Shown here: positions 7,523-17,024 of the stretch, piece by piece
How positions within the stretch are numbered: the stretch's first letter is position 1
Layout: the number at the start of each line of letters is the position of its first letter
Assembly: GCA_965217605.1 (NCBI GenBank)
Contig: CBDCJB010000016.1
Coordinates: forward strand, 1 to 64,000
Origin: JAYYZW01 sp965217605
GTDB taxonomy: Bacteria; Pseudomonadota; Gammaproteobacteria; Ga0077536
Reading direction: 5' to 3'
Length of the DNA: 64,000 bases
The notes under the pieces: generated by a model
Seen by the model: the letters and a program-made list of their open reading frames with translations, nothing else
Told to the model about the DNA's origin: nothing
The model's database searches: none
Position numbers and translations under genes: made by a program

Positions 7523-9397
7523 GGCGCGTTCCGGTTGAAGGACACGACGTTGCCGCCGTCATCGACGTCGGGCCGTGCGCCGATCAGCTCGGGTACGGCC
7601 TCCTGTAATAGCGCTTCGACTCGCCGCTGGTCGAACGATTCCGTTGCCTTCCCCAGCGCGGACAAGAGTGCATCGAGGTCTTTGGCCTGCAGCCCCGCAT
7701 GTTGCGCCAGCAGGAGCTTGTCGTGACCGGTCGGCGTGAGTTCCTCGGCCTCGTGAAACAACTCCTCAGTCAGTTTTTCGCCGGCCCTCAATCCCCGTAT
7801 AGGTGATCTCGATGCCCTTACCCTGATCGCGCCCGGACAACCTGATCATCTGTTCGGCGAGATAAGTGATGTTGACGGGTTCACCCATATCGAGAACGAA
7901 GATCTCGCCGCCCTGACCCGCGGCGCTGGCCTGCAAGATGAGCTGACAGGCTTCTTGAATCGTCATGAAATAACGCCGCGCGTCGGGATGGGTCACGGTG
8001 ACCGGCCCGCCTGCGGCGATTTGCTCGGTAAACAGGGGCACGACGCTGCCGGCCGATCCGAGCACGTTACCAAAACGAACCGTAATGTACTTTGTCCCCG
8101 AGTCTCGATTGCGGTTTTCGCAGACCAACTCGGCGAGCCGCTTGGTCGCACCCATGACACTGCTGGGCCTTACGGCTTTATCGGTGGAGATGAATACGAA
8201 GCTGTCGCACCCGTGCCGATGCGCCGCCTCCATCACTTCAACGGTGCCGAATAGATTGTTACGCACGGCTTCACGCACTTGAGACTGCAGAATTGGAACA
8301 TGTTTATAAGCCGCGGCGTGGAAAACGAGCGCCGGCTTGAAACGATCGAATGTGTAGTCGACCGCGACGCGGTCGCAGATATCGCCGATCACGCTGTGCA
8401 AATTCAAATGCGGGTACGAGCTTCGCAACTCTTTTTCAACGGAATAAAGATTATGCTCGCTGCGCTCGAAGATGATCAGACGCGCTGCGCCCAGCGCAGC
8501 CACCTGGCGGCATAGCTCGGATCCTACCGAACCGCCGCCGCCGGTGACGAGGATCGACTTGCCGGCAATCTCAGTTTGGATCAACGCCCAGTCGAGCACG
8601 ACTTTCTCGCGGCCGAGCAGGTCATCGATCGAAACGTCCCGGATTGAATGCACACTCACTCGTCCGGAAACCATGTCGTGCAATTGCGACAGGGTTCGAA
8701 ACGGCTTGCTCGTGTGCTCGCAGGCATCCACGATGCGCCGCATCTGCGCATTCGTGGCCGAGGGCACGGCGATGATGATCGTATCGACGTCGTAGCGCGC
8801 AACGATTTGCGGTAAGCGCTCGACCATGCCCAGCACCGGCACACCTTGGATGCGCGCACGCACCAGTGATTCGTCGTCATCGACGATCCCGATCGGGATG
8901 TAACTCCCTTCACGCAACATTTCGCGCACCACCATCTCGCCACCGCTGCCGCCGCCGATGATCACGACCCGCGGACCGGGACTGATATTGCGCAGACTGA
9001 TCGAATGATCTTTCCAGACCCGGTACAGCAATCGGGGGCCTCCGAGCAAAAACACCAGGAAGAAGGGATACAGGATCAGCACCGATCGCGGTATGCCTTC
9101 GAGCCGATTAACGAGAACGAGCACGATGCCGGTCGTAATCGCGCCCAGTACCGCGGCCCGAATGATGTTCCACAGGTCCGGTAGGCTCGCAAAGCGCCAC
9201 AAACCCCAGTAAAGGCCGAAACGCCACGACACACCCGCCTGCACGATCACCGCCAGCGGGAACGCGGTCAAAGTCGGGGCGAGAAACTCCTCCGGTGGCA
9301 GCTCGAAATTGAATCGCGCAAAAAGCGCCGCCACCCACGCCAGAGCGATCATGACCAGATCGTGAAAGACGACTTTGAGTCGCGGCGTAATGCTCAT
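7519..9397 (-). pseudogene. wbpM: WbpM-like UDP-GlcNAc 4,6-dehydratase, interrupted by a +1 frameshift
   Basis: The product would be a CapD/WbpM-type enzyme of about 625 aa. It has four N-terminal membrane segments after MSITPRLKVVFHD, a CoA-binding-like Rossmann domain (VVIIGGGSGG), then an extended SDR domain with TGGGGSVGSEL, the STDKAV segment and a SVMGATKRL active-site region. The first frame ends at about 7766 after YTGIEGRRKTD. The conserved continuation LRAGEKLTEELFHE is in the next frame and runs to 7519, which overlaps galU by ATGA. A single extra base around 7788-7797 explains this. It is either a real late frameshift or a sequencing error. The family converts UDP-GlcNAc to its 4-keto-6-deoxy derivative. 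The start (ATG 9397) overlaps the wbpL stop. Confidence 0.85.
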
Positions 9398-10410
9398 TGA
9401 ACCGAGGCGTGATCGCGGTTGATGACGAGCCAAATCATACCAGCTAGGCCCAAGGCCAGCAGCGCGGCGACCGTGGCCACGTCGTCGCGCAACGCGGCCC
9501 AAGCGGCGAGCGGCCAACACACGGCGATATTAAATAGCGCAAGTGCCCACGCCAATCGCGCTGCTGACCAGCCGTTCAGAATGAGGAGTTGGAACGCATG
9601 CGTTCGATGCGCCTGCCACCAGCGCTCGCGTGCGATCACACGCCGCACGAGTGTAAAGCTTGCGTCTACCAAAAACGGGGCGATCAAGATGATCCATGGA
9701 TACGGCGATTGTCCGTGACGCAAACCCGCGATAGCGAGCGCGGCGATTTGGAAACCCAGGAAATAACTGCCGGCGTCGCCCATGAACACCTGCGCCGGCG
9801 ACCGATTCCAGTACAGAAATCCCAGTGCGGCGCCGGCTACCGCGGCCGCTACGGTCGCGTCGTTGGCGCCGCCCGCCCAGAGCAGCAACGCGACCGCTGC
9901 AACTGCGTAAAGCAGCGCCTGCGTGCCGGCAAAGCCATCGGCTCCGTCCATGAAATTGAACAGGTTGACGATCCACATGACCAGCAGCGTCCAGGCGCCG
10001 ATCAACAGCAAGGTCTGAACCGATACGACCTGCGTCACGGACGTGAGTATGACCGTCGAAACGAAACCCGCCGCGATGCTGAGCTGAAGCAAGAATCTCA
10101 ACGCGGTTGGGCGGGACCGGCGATCGTCCCACCAACCCAATGCGGCGAAGCCCAATCCGCCCAACCACCATGCCATGTCGATCGGCAACGATGACCCCCG
10201 CTCGATACCAATCACGATCGCTTGGGTCGAGAGTACGACCGCGGCTATGGCGACGCCGCCACCACGGGGAACGGGCTCCCGATGCAGGCTGCGCGCATTG
10301 GGGCGGTCGACTATCGACGCGCGTTCCAGATACGGCAACAGACGGCCGGTAAGCAACGCCGTGGCTGCCGCCGCTGCCACCATAATCGCGCCGGCAAGCG
10401 CCAGCGTCAT
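9394..10410 (-). CDS. wbpL: WbpL/WecA-type undecaprenyl-phosphate sugar-1-phosphate transferase
   Basis: A 338-aa polytopic membrane protein of the MraY/WecA family. The open frame extends to 10716, but the ATG at 10410 overlaps the upstream gene's stop (ATGA), gives a hydrophobic start (MTLALAGAIMVAA) and is the natural choice. Motifs seen are RGGGVAI, GWWDDRRSRP, the catalytic region NLFNFMDGADGFAG, FMGDAGSYFLG and a late HRTHAFQLL. These enzymes transfer a sugar-1-phosphate from a UDP-sugar to undecaprenyl phosphate at the inner membrane, starting the repeat unit. With WbpV- and WbpM-like neighbours in the order known from Pseudomonas O6, UDP-FucNAc or UDP-QuiNAc is the likely donor (inference). 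Confidence 0.92.
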   Translation of the reverse strand: MTLALAGAIMVAAAAATALLTGRLLPYLERASIVDRPNARSLHREPVPRGGGVAIAAVVLSTQAIVIGIERGSSLPIDMAWWLGGLGFAALGWWDDRRSRPTALRFLLQLSIAAGFVSTVILTSVTQVVSVQTLLLIGAWTLLVMWIVNLFNFMDGADGFAGTQALLYAVAAVALLLWAGGANDATVAAAVAGAALGFLYWNRSPAQVFMGDAGSYFLGFQIAALAIAGLRHGQSPYPWIILIAPFLVDASFTLVRRVIARERWWQAHRTHAFQLLILNGWSAARLAWALALFNIAVCWPLAAWAALRDDVATVAALLALGLAGMIWLVINRDHASVQ

Positions 10411-11351
10411 CGCCGTGCCGACAAAAACCAGTCCGCCGTTTCCTGCATCGCTTGCTCGAACGGCACCCGCGGTGTCCAGCCGAGCGCGTCGTGCGCCTGC
10501 GTCGAATCGATCACGCAGGAGTTTGTCAGACGTTCGATGGACTCGTGGCGTCCGGTAAGCCTGCCCAGTGTATGCAGGATCCAGACGGGGCAAGGAAAGA
10601 GCCTCGATTTGACCTTCAACGCGCGCGCGACGGCCTGCGCCAGTCCGGCCGTTGAAAGGTCGACGTCGGCCAGCGTGTAACCATCGAAGCCCGCGCGCGA
10701 AGATTGCGTGGCGCATAACACGGCATCAGCCAGATTGCCGACGGCGATCATGCTGCGCCGGTTGTCGATGCCCGCAAGCGGCAGCGGTCGACCCTTTGCG
10801 ATCCAGCGCATCAACTTCAGCAGGTTGCCCTTCACACCGGGGCCGTAGACCAAGGGTGGCCGCAGCACCGTGACGTCGAGTTCCCCGGCGTCTGCGATCT
10901 CGTGCAGACGCTGTTCGGCTCGCCACTTGCTTCGGCCGTAGTTGTCCCGTGGTTGCGGCTGATCCTCAAACGCATAGGCTTCGTATGATCGTTCGCCGTT
11001 CACCTTGATCGAACTCATGTACACCATGCGGCTGACACTGGAGCTCAGCGCGGCCTCGGCCAGCTTGCAGGTTGCGGTTACATTCACGGACTCATAGCGC
11101 GGCCAGGCTGAAGGCGAAACGAGATCGGCAGAATGCGTCACCCCGGCGAGGTGGACGACGACGTCGATACCCTCGAGCCAAATGCGCCAATCCACGTCCG
11201 CTTCAATGGCGCCGATCGGCGCCTCTTGCGTGTCGGCGGGACAGCTGCCCGGCTGACGGCACGCGGCGACGACGTCCATCCCCGACTCATGTAAACGCGC
11301 ACACACCCGGCGTCCGATAAAACCGTTAGCGCCGGTCACTAAGGTCCGCAC
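10407..11351 (-). CDS. wbpV: WbpV-like NAD(P)-dependent sugar epimerase/reductase
   Basis: This 314-aa extended SDR starts MRTLVTGANGFIGRR with the GxxGxxG motif. The catalytic Ser lies in YMSSIKVNGE and the YxxxK pair in YGRSKWRAEQ. RPPLVYGPGVKGN is typical of UDP-sugar SDRs. In Pseudomonas, WbpV reduces the WbpM product at C4 to UDP-D-FucNAc or UDP-D-QuiNAc. The assignment rests on family, gene order and the adjacent WbpL/WbpM genes. A plain 4-epimerase is the alternative. It overlaps wbpL by 4 bp and follows a glycosyltransferase by 5 bp. Confidence 0.85.
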   Translation of the reverse strand: MRTLVTGANGFIGRRVCARLHESGMDVVAACRQPGSCPADTQEAPIGAIEADVDWRIWLEGIDVVVHLAGVTHSADLVSPSAWPRYESVNVTATCKLAEAALSSSVSRMVYMSSIKVNGERSYEAYAFEDQPQPRDNYGRSKWRAEQRLHEIADAGELDVTVLRPPLVYGPGVKGNLLKLMRWIAKGRPLPLAGIDNRRSMIAVGNLADAVLCATQSSRAGFDGYTLADVDLSTAGLAQAVARALKVKSRLFPCPVWILHTLGRLTGRHESIERLTNSCVIDSTQAHDALGWTPRVPFEQAMQETADWFLSARR

Positions 11352-11356
11352 CGGGT

Positions 11357-12577
11357 TCAGCCTGAAGGGATGTCAGAGACGGGGGCCGCGCTCAAGATCT
11401 CTGCGTAGAACGCGAGCGTTTCCCGGGCCACCTGCTCCAGTGAAAATTCCCGCTCGACCAAAGCCCGGCCGTTGCTTGCCAAGCGTCGGCACAATTCGGG
11501 AGCGGCCAGTAGGTTTTCAATTGCGGCGGCCAGGGCAACGGCGTCTTTAACGGGCACGCTGATACCGGTTTGTTGATCGATGCAGACCTCGCGGCAGCCC
11601 GGCACCTGCGTCGCCACCAACGGGCGAGCGCATGCCGCGCCTTCCAGGAGCACAAGCGGTAACCCCTCACGATAAGAAGGCAGGCAGACGATCGTGGCCT
11701 GCGCATAAACCTGCGGCATGTCGTCTCGATGTCCCCACCACTCGACGACGCCCTCGTCTACCCAACGATTCAAGGTGTCCCGGCCGATAGCGCCGGGGTT
11801 GTCCGGATCGTGGGCGCCCGCGATGACGAAACGGGCCCCTACGCCCCGATCGCGCATCGCGCCCGCGGCTTCGACGAATTCCTTAACACCTTTATCCGCG
11901 AGCATGCGGGCCGGGAGAAGCACGATCGGCGTTGTCGAATTCGGCATATCCAGCGGGCGATAGGTCTCCAGATCCACGCCCGAGCCCCGGATCAGCTTGG
12001 CGCGTGCATTGGGATCGATACCGCCCGTCCGGAGTAAGCTCAAGTCATCGGCATTTTGGGCCAGAATCCAGGACGCCGGGCGCCGCAGCAGGCGCCGTAG
12101 ACATAAGCCGACGGCCGGCCTCAGTAAACGGGCCAGGCGTGCTTCGGACGAGAACACATAGCCCAAACCCGTGAACGCCGAGACACAACACGTGCGTTCA
12201 TCTCCAGCGAGCGCATAACCGCCGAGGAAAATCGGCTTGAGTGACACGAGGTGAACGATATCGGGTCGCTTTTCCGTGAGCAGACGACGGATCGCCCGAT
12301 AGGCTTTGAAATCGCGCAAGGGATGACGCAACGACCGTTCGAAGGGTATGTCGACCACGTCGAACGCTTCCGCCTCGAGCTCCGGCCGTCTCGATTTGAT
12401 CCGCGTCCCGACGATTACGTCGTAGCCGGCATCACGCGCCCGGCGTGCGAGCCCGAGCCGGTGCGAGCAGAAATACCAGTCTTCGGTCACCAAAAAGGCG
12501 ACGCTCGGCTTACGCTCTTCGGCGGCGTTTAGTAACCCCACCGTTCGCGCCACGCTTCGAAGTTCAAAATCCCCCAC
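11357..12577 (-). CDS. Glycosyltransferase family 4
   Basis: A GT-B glycosyltransferase of about 390-406 aa. After a short leader the first Rossmann domain begins SVAFLVTEDWYFCSHRLGLA. The C-terminal domain has VVLLPARMLADKGVKEF and the donor-site segment CLPSYREGLPLVLLEGAACARP. HLVSLKPIFLGG and AFTGLGYVF resemble WbpH/WbnH-type enzymes that act early on lipid-linked N-acetylhexosamine. The start is uncertain: GTG 12577 and internal GTGs (12553, 12541) all fall inside the 3' end of the upstream amidotransferase gene, and none has a strong ribosome site. It precedes wbpV by 5 bp, fitting a role just after the initiating sugar. Confidence 0.9.
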   Translation of the reverse strand: MGDFELRSVARTVGLLNAAEERKPSVAFLVTEDWYFCSHRLGLARRARDAGYDVIVGTRIKSRRPELEAEAFDVVDIPFERSLRHPLRDFKAYRAIRRLLTEKRPDIVHLVSLKPIFLGGYALAGDERTCCVSAFTGLGYVFSSEARLARLLRPAVGLCLRRLLRRPASWILAQNADDLSLLRTGGIDPNARAKLIRGSGVDLETYRPLDMPNSTTPIVLLPARMLADKGVKEFVEAAGAMRDRGVGARFVIAGAHDPDNPGAIGRDTLNRWVDEGVVEWWGHRDDMPQVYAQATIVCLPSYREGLPLVLLEGAACARPLVATQVPGCREVCIDQQTGISVPVKDAVALAAAIENLLAAPELCRRLASNGRALVEREFSLEQVARETLAFYAEILSAAPVSDIPSG

Positions 12578-14481
12578 AATTGATACTGCAGATTTCTCCG
12601 GCCAGAGAGATGGGCCTGCCAGGTCGCGCGGGTTACTCGCGAATCGAAGTATCCGCCGCGGTTCAAACGGTCTTCATTCAACAGATCTTCCGCCCATTCT
12701 CGCAACGGCCCCCGTAGCCAGCTATCGATCGGGACCCCAAAGCCCTGTTTGGGACGTTCGAAGAGCTTCCGTGGCACATAGCGTTCCAACACGCGCCGCA
12801 AGATCCATTTGCCCTCACCGCCACGGAGCTTCATTGCGAGCGGTAAGCGCCACGCGAAATCGATGACAGCGGGGTCGAGAAACGGGATCCGCGTTTCTAA
12901 ACTGCAAGCCATAGCCGCGCGATCGACCTTGGCCAGGATGTCACCGGGTAGATAATGCATCGCGTCGACACACATCATCTTCGAGATGGAATCAAACGCG
13001 GCGCCGGAGGGAAACCGCATATCGACGGTATCGACGGACGCGCAGGCACTCCTGACGAGCTCGGAGGGGCGCCGCCACAAAGAAACCAGCCGCACGTACA
13101 GGTCCAACGGGTCGAGCGCGGTCAATAAAGGCGCCAGCTTGTGCACTTTGTCGCCCGCGCTGGAATAGCGATAGCGCGTCGGCAGTACGGGCGTGAGAAT
13201 CCCGAACAGCACGTCCCAGGCATGCGGGCTCAGGCTTTGTAGCCCACGTCCCGCTGCTTGGCGTACCGGAACGGGTAGGCGGGCGATGCGACGCCAGATG
13301 TCGCGGACCAGCGTGTAGCGAAGGTAACCGGCAAACAATTCGTCACCCGCATCACCCGACATCGCTACCGTGACGTCGCGCCGTGCGAGGCGCGACACGA
13401 AGTACGTCGGGATCTGCGAGGCGTCCGCAAAGGGCTCGTCGTAAATCGCGCACATCTGCGGTATCACGCTGAGCGCCTCGGCGGCGTCGACGTACAACTC
13501 CGTGTGATCGGTACCGAGATGTGCAGCCACCGCCTTGGCGTGCGGCGCTTCGTTATAACCGGGGATATCAAAGCCGATGCTGAACGTTTTGATCCGTTCG
13601 GGGTTTTGCACCTGCATCAGCGAGACGATGGTCGAAGAATCGATCCCGCCCGACAGGAAGGCGCCCAATGGGACGTCCGCTACCGCGCGCTGGCTTACTG
13701 CGTTGCGGAGCAAGCCGTCGAGCTGATCGATCGCGGCACGTTCGTCCGGCGGTTGCGGCGAATTCAATCCGGATTCCGCTACCGATTCGAGGGACCAGTA
13801 TGCGCGAACCTCGGGTTCGGGGCCGTCCGACGTCGCCGACAGGGTGCACCAGCAACCCGGCGTGAGTTTGTAAAACCCTTGGAAAATACAGTATGGATCG
13901 GGGATGTAGTTGTATCGCGCGTATAAGGCAAGCGCCTTGCGATCGATCTCCGGTCGGAAGCGTTCGATGGTGTTAAACGCCTTGAGCTCTGAAGCGAACA
14001 GAAAATCGTGTCCGCACCAGCCGTAATAGAGTGGCTTCTCCCCGACCTTGTCCCGGGCGAGATGCAGACATCGCTGCTGTCGATCCCAGAGCGCCAGCGC
14101 AAACATGCCGTCCGCGGCTTGCAACGTCGATTCCAACCCCCACTCAGCGATCGACTGCAGCAGAACCTCCGTATCGGAATGACCCTTGAACCGATGGCCG
14201 GCATGCTCGAGCCGCTTGCGCAACTCGGCGAAGTTGTAGATCTCACCGTTATACGTCATGACGTAACGCGCACAGTGCGAAACCATCGGTTGATGCCCGG
14301 TTTCAGATACATCGATCACCGCGAGCCGCGCGTGACCGAGTGCGATACCCGCCTCCGGCATCGACCAGGATCCGGATGAATCCGGTCCTCGATGGGTCAA
14401 GGCCGCGGCCATGGCGCGCGCCTGTGATTCGAGCCCGTCGACGTCTGCGCGCGTCGATAGGATCCCCGCTATGCCGCACAC
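12529..14481 (-). CDS. asnB: Asparagine-synthase-like amidotransferase (second copy)
   Basis: A 650-aa protein read from a GTG start at 14481, so that Cys2 of the class II amidotransferase domain (CGIAGIL) follows the initiator. The longer open frame to 14598 would bury this Cys and overlap the upstream gene. The upstream stop at 14486 leaves a 4-bp gap. Motifs are HRGPDSSG, YNGEIYNF, the PP-loop SGGIDSS and SGDAGDELF. Together with the 112-1968 gene this makes two such enzymes in one locus, fitting amidation of two sugar acids or of one at two positions (inference). Confidence 0.92.
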   Translation of the reverse strand: MCGIAGILSTRADVDGLESQARAMAAALTHRGPDSSGSWSMPEAGIALGHARLAVIDVSETGHQPMVSHCARYVMTYNGEIYNFAELRKRLEHAGHRFKGHSDTEVLLQSIAEWGLESTLQAADGMFALALWDRQQRCLHLARDKVGEKPLYYGWCGHDFLFASELKAFNTIERFRPEIDRKALALYARYNYIPDPYCIFQGFYKLTPGCWCTLSATSDGPEPEVRAYWSLESVAESGLNSPQPPDERAAIDQLDGLLRNAVSQRAVADVPLGAFLSGGIDSSTIVSLMQVQNPERIKTFSIGFDIPGYNEAPHAKAVAAHLGTDHTELYVDAAEALSVIPQMCAIYDEPFADASQIPTYFVSRLARRDVTVAMSGDAGDELFAGYLRYTLVRDIWRRIARLPVPVRQAAGRGLQSLSPHAWDVLFGILTPVLPTRYRYSSAGDKVHKLAPLLTALDPLDLYVRLVSLWRRPSELVRSACASVDTVDMRFPSGAAFDSISKMMCVDAMHYLPGDILAKVDRAAMACSLETRIPFLDPAVIDFAWRLPLAMKLRGGEGKWILRRVLERYVPRKLFERPKQGFGVPIDSWLRGPLREWAEDLLNEDRLNRGGYFDSRVTRATWQAHLSGRRNLQYQLWGILNFEAWRERWGY

Positions 14482-14485
14482 GAGA

Positions 14486-15661
14486 TCAAGACTCCATACC
14501 GACGCGCGCCGGCCGCGGAACGGATGGGAACCGGCCGGCTGCGAGATTGTCGTAGAGTTCGACGTAGAGTTCAGCGCAGCGGTCCAGGCCAAACGCATTC
14601 ACAACCCGTTCACGCGCTGCCCGCCCCAGCGCGGCGCGTTCGCCGTCCTCGAACAATGTTGTCAACGCATGCATCAACGAACTTGCATCATCCGGCGGCA
14701 CCAGAAGCCCGCAGCCGTCCAGCGCATCCGGATTGCCGCCGACATCGGTGGCGACCGTCGCCAATGCCGCGCGCATTTTTTCGAGGAGTGAATTGCTGAA
14801 CCCTTCCTGCCGCGATGGCAGGGCGGCGATATCGCAGGCTTCCAGATACACGGAGATATCGTCGCGCTCTCCTTCCCAACGCACGATCGCACCGATCCCG
14901 AGCTCATCTGCGTAACGTCGCAGCTCCGCCCCGACGCCGTCGTCCCGTCCAACGCAAAACCACACCAGCGCGTTCTTGTAGCGATCTGGCAAAGCTGCGA
15001 TCGCAGCCAGGAGGGTGGCATGACCCTTATACGGGATCAGGTTTCCGATCGTGAGCCCGGCGATGGTGTCGTCGGCCAGTCCCAGATCGGCGCGCGCACG
15101 GCCCACCTGCTCGCTAGTCGGCAATGGCGTGGATGCAATACCGTTGTAGATTAGGCCGATCTGCGTCGCGCGCGCACCTTCGGCCTCGAGTTGCGCGACA
15201 ACGGCGCGCGAATTGCCGAGCAGCACGGCGGTAACCCGGTGCAGCGCGCACTCCAGGAAACGAATACCCGGATATTTCCGCTGATAATTGTTGAGACTGC
15301 GCCGGCTCATGACCCGGCGCGAGCGGGTCGCGAGCATCGCGCATATCGAACCGACGACATATGCCTCAGGTAAATAGAAATGCGTCACGTCCGGACCGTA
15401 GCGCCGTAGATGCCGGGCCAAACGCACCGCCATCACGGGTAAGGCCCACCATCCACGGTGACTCGCGCCTTCGAACACCTCGACACCCGCGTCCCGCATT
15501 GCGCCGACGAGCACCCCACCGGCCTGCAACGTGAACACAGCCAAGTTGATCCCGCGCGTTTTCAACAGCGGTAATACCGTCAGGAGGTGTCGCTCGGTTC
15601 CGCCTCGATCGAGTTTGCCGATAACGATGGCGACCCGCGGCGCAGGCATGTTGGGGCTCAA
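14486..15661 (-). CDS. Glycosyltransferase family 4
   Basis: A 391-aa GT-B enzyme starting MSPNMPAPRVAIVIGKLDRGGTERHLLTVL; an internal ATG four residues on is an alternative start. The acceptor domain carries GGTERHL, and RRVMSRRSLNNYQRKYPG is typical of this subgroup. The donor domain has IGNLIPYKGHATLL and ALPSRQEGFSNSLLEKMRA, with the two Glu of the EX7E motif. It probably adds one sugar to the lipid-linked repeat on the cytoplasmic face. It sits 4 bp before the amidotransferase gene in the operon. Donor and acceptor cannot be read from the sequence. Confidence 0.92.
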   Translation of the reverse strand: MSPNMPAPRVAIVIGKLDRGGTERHLLTVLPLLKTRGINLAVFTLQAGGVLVGAMRDAGVEVFEGASHRGWWALPVMAVRLARHLRRYGPDVTHFYLPEAYVVGSICAMLATRSRRVMSRRSLNNYQRKYPGIRFLECALHRVTAVLLGNSRAVVAQLEAEGARATQIGLIYNGIASTPLPTSEQVGRARADLGLADDTIAGLTIGNLIPYKGHATLLAAIAALPDRYKNALVWFCVGRDDGVGAELRRYADELGIGAIVRWEGERDDISVYLEACDIAALPSRQEGFSNSLLEKMRAALATVATDVGGNPDALDGCGLLVPPDDASSLMHALTTLFEDGERAALGRAARERVVNAFGLDRCAELYVELYDNLAAGRFPSVPRPARVGMES

Positions 15662-15724
15662 TGCGCCGGCGTGGGCGATGTCGATCGTGGAGATCTCAAC
15701 GCCGGTACGCCCCGAGTCCGCAGA

Positions 15725-16876
15725 TCAGGCAACATTCAGTTCGTGCAACAAGCCGAGCCATTCGCGCTTTACGCCTTCCGGGTGGAAACGTTCTGCAACT
15801 TCAGGCGCCTTCGCGGCGAGTCGTTCGCGTAATTCGGCATCGTCGATCAAACGTCGCAGCGCGGCGGCCAGCTCATCGACCTTACCCGCACCTACGATCA
15901 GACCGTTGACGCCGTCCGCGACGATCTCGCGCGGCCCACTCGGGCAATCGGTCGCGACTACCGCGCAGCCGCACGCCATGGCTTCGCAGAGCGCCATACC
16001 AAATCCCTCGTGCCGGGAGCTGGATACGAAGATGGTCGCGGTTTTGTAAAACGTCCAGGGATCGGATTGCCGGCCTGGCAACGACACGCGCTCGGCCAGA
16101 TTCAATTGTTCGACGATACGCTCGAGCGGTTTGCGTTCGGCGCCCTCCCCGACGATCAGTAAGCGCCATTCAGGTCGATCGGCGGTTGCCTGGGCAAACG
16201 CTGGAATCAAGATGTCATAGCCCTTTTCGTATCCCAATCGCCCGACGGAAAGCACGATAGATTCGCGCTCGGCGCGGTCGCCGAGCTGCGCCGATTCCGG
16301 CAACGCAACGGCGTTCGGGATCACCTGTGCACGAACCAACGGCAGCCGCGCGAACCACCGAAGAGCGCCGGCACTGTGCACCACCAGGCGCTTCGCCAGC
16401 GGGTAGCTCAAGCAACGCAAAAGCCGCCAGATCTTGCTCCGTGGCGAACACGACGGTTCCGATTCCTCACACACGACAACGGTCAAACGCGTGCCCAACA
16501 ATGCTAACGTTGTCAGGACATTGGTGACATGGACGAAGGAGATCACGAGCGCCGGCGAGCAACGGACCACGGCGTCGCGCAAACGAACGATCCTGCGCCA
16601 GTTCGCCTTGGCGGCTGCGCGCAACGAATCGCTGTCTCCCGTCAGGTTCAGATGCTGCACTTTAACGGCGGGATCGACGGTTGACACCGTTGTCCGCGCA
16701 CTGCTTGCGGCGTCGGTCGCTTCGAAGGTCAAAATCTGCACGTCGTAATCTTCACCTGCGAACGCATTGGCCAGGTGCACCGCCGAACGCTCGGCGCCGC
16801 CGACGGCGAGGCTGCTGATCACGATGACGATGCGTTGCGGCTCCGCGCCGTTTTCGATCCTAGTGCACCGTCCCAC
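15725..16876 (-). CDS. Glycosyltransferase family 4, 5' end next to a MITE-like insertion
   Basis: A GT-B enzyme of up to 383 aa. It has IVIVISSLAVGGAERSAVHLANAF at the start, SVGRLGYEKGYDILIPAFAQ and SSSRHEGFGMALCEAMACGCAV with the EX7E motif. The only usable start in the present sequence is GTG 16876. That codon lies inside the terminal repeat of the MITE-like element, so the first five residues come from it. The ancestral start was probably a TTG or other codon overlapping the GT2 gene upstream, now 157 bp away. Translation may be altered. Donor and acceptor are unknown. Confidence 0.88.
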   Translation of the reverse strand: MGRCTRIENGAEPQRIVIVISSLAVGGAERSAVHLANAFAGEDYDVQILTFEATDAASSARTTVSTVDPAVKVQHLNLTGDSDSLRAAAKANWRRIVRLRDAVVRCSPALVISFVHVTNVLTTLALLGTRLTVVVCEESEPSCSPRSKIWRLLRCLSYPLAKRLVVHSAGALRWFARLPLVRAQVIPNAVALPESAQLGDRAERESIVLSVGRLGYEKGYDILIPAFAQATADRPEWRLLIVGEGAERKPLERIVEQLNLAERVSLPGRQSDPWTFYKTATIFVSSSRHEGFGMALCEAMACGCAVVATDCPSGPREIVADGVNGLIVGAGKVDELAAALRRLIDDAELRERLAAKAPEVAERFHPEGVKREWLGLLHELNVA

Positions 16877-17024
16877 AAATATGTTACGTAATTCGCGCAG
16901 GATTTTTCGTTCCTGGCAAGGCGCGACGACGCTTATGTGCGGGCTCTACACAAGGAGGAGCAACACGGCCAGGGGCGAAAAAGACGAGCCAAATATGAAA
17001 CATAGTTGTGGGACAGCACACTAG
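16860..17024. mobile_element. MITE-like element with CTAG target duplication
   Basis: Imperfect terminal inverted repeats read TGCACCGTCCCACAAATATG from 16864 and TGTGCTGTCCCACAACTATG inward from 17020 (19 of 24 positions match). They are flanked on both sides by CTAG (16860-16863 and 17021-17024). The 157-bp interior has no gene. A CTAG (YTAR) duplication is known for the IS5 group of the IS5 family, so a non-autonomous IS5-type derivative is likely. The element separates two glycosyltransferase genes. Its right-hand CTAG includes the stop of the upstream GT2 gene and its left repeat supplies the present GTG of the downstream gene. Confidence 0.75.

Noticed and set aside
9398..9520. Upstream extension of the wbpM-like frame to 9520
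   Set aside because: It is Arg/Gly-rich, lies inside wbpL, and the ATG at 9397 overlaps the wbpL stop in the usual ATGA form.
15531..16049. 172-codon plus-strand open frame rich in Ser/Ala/Arg
   Set aside because: It is antisense to two glycosyltransferase genes and shows no domain.
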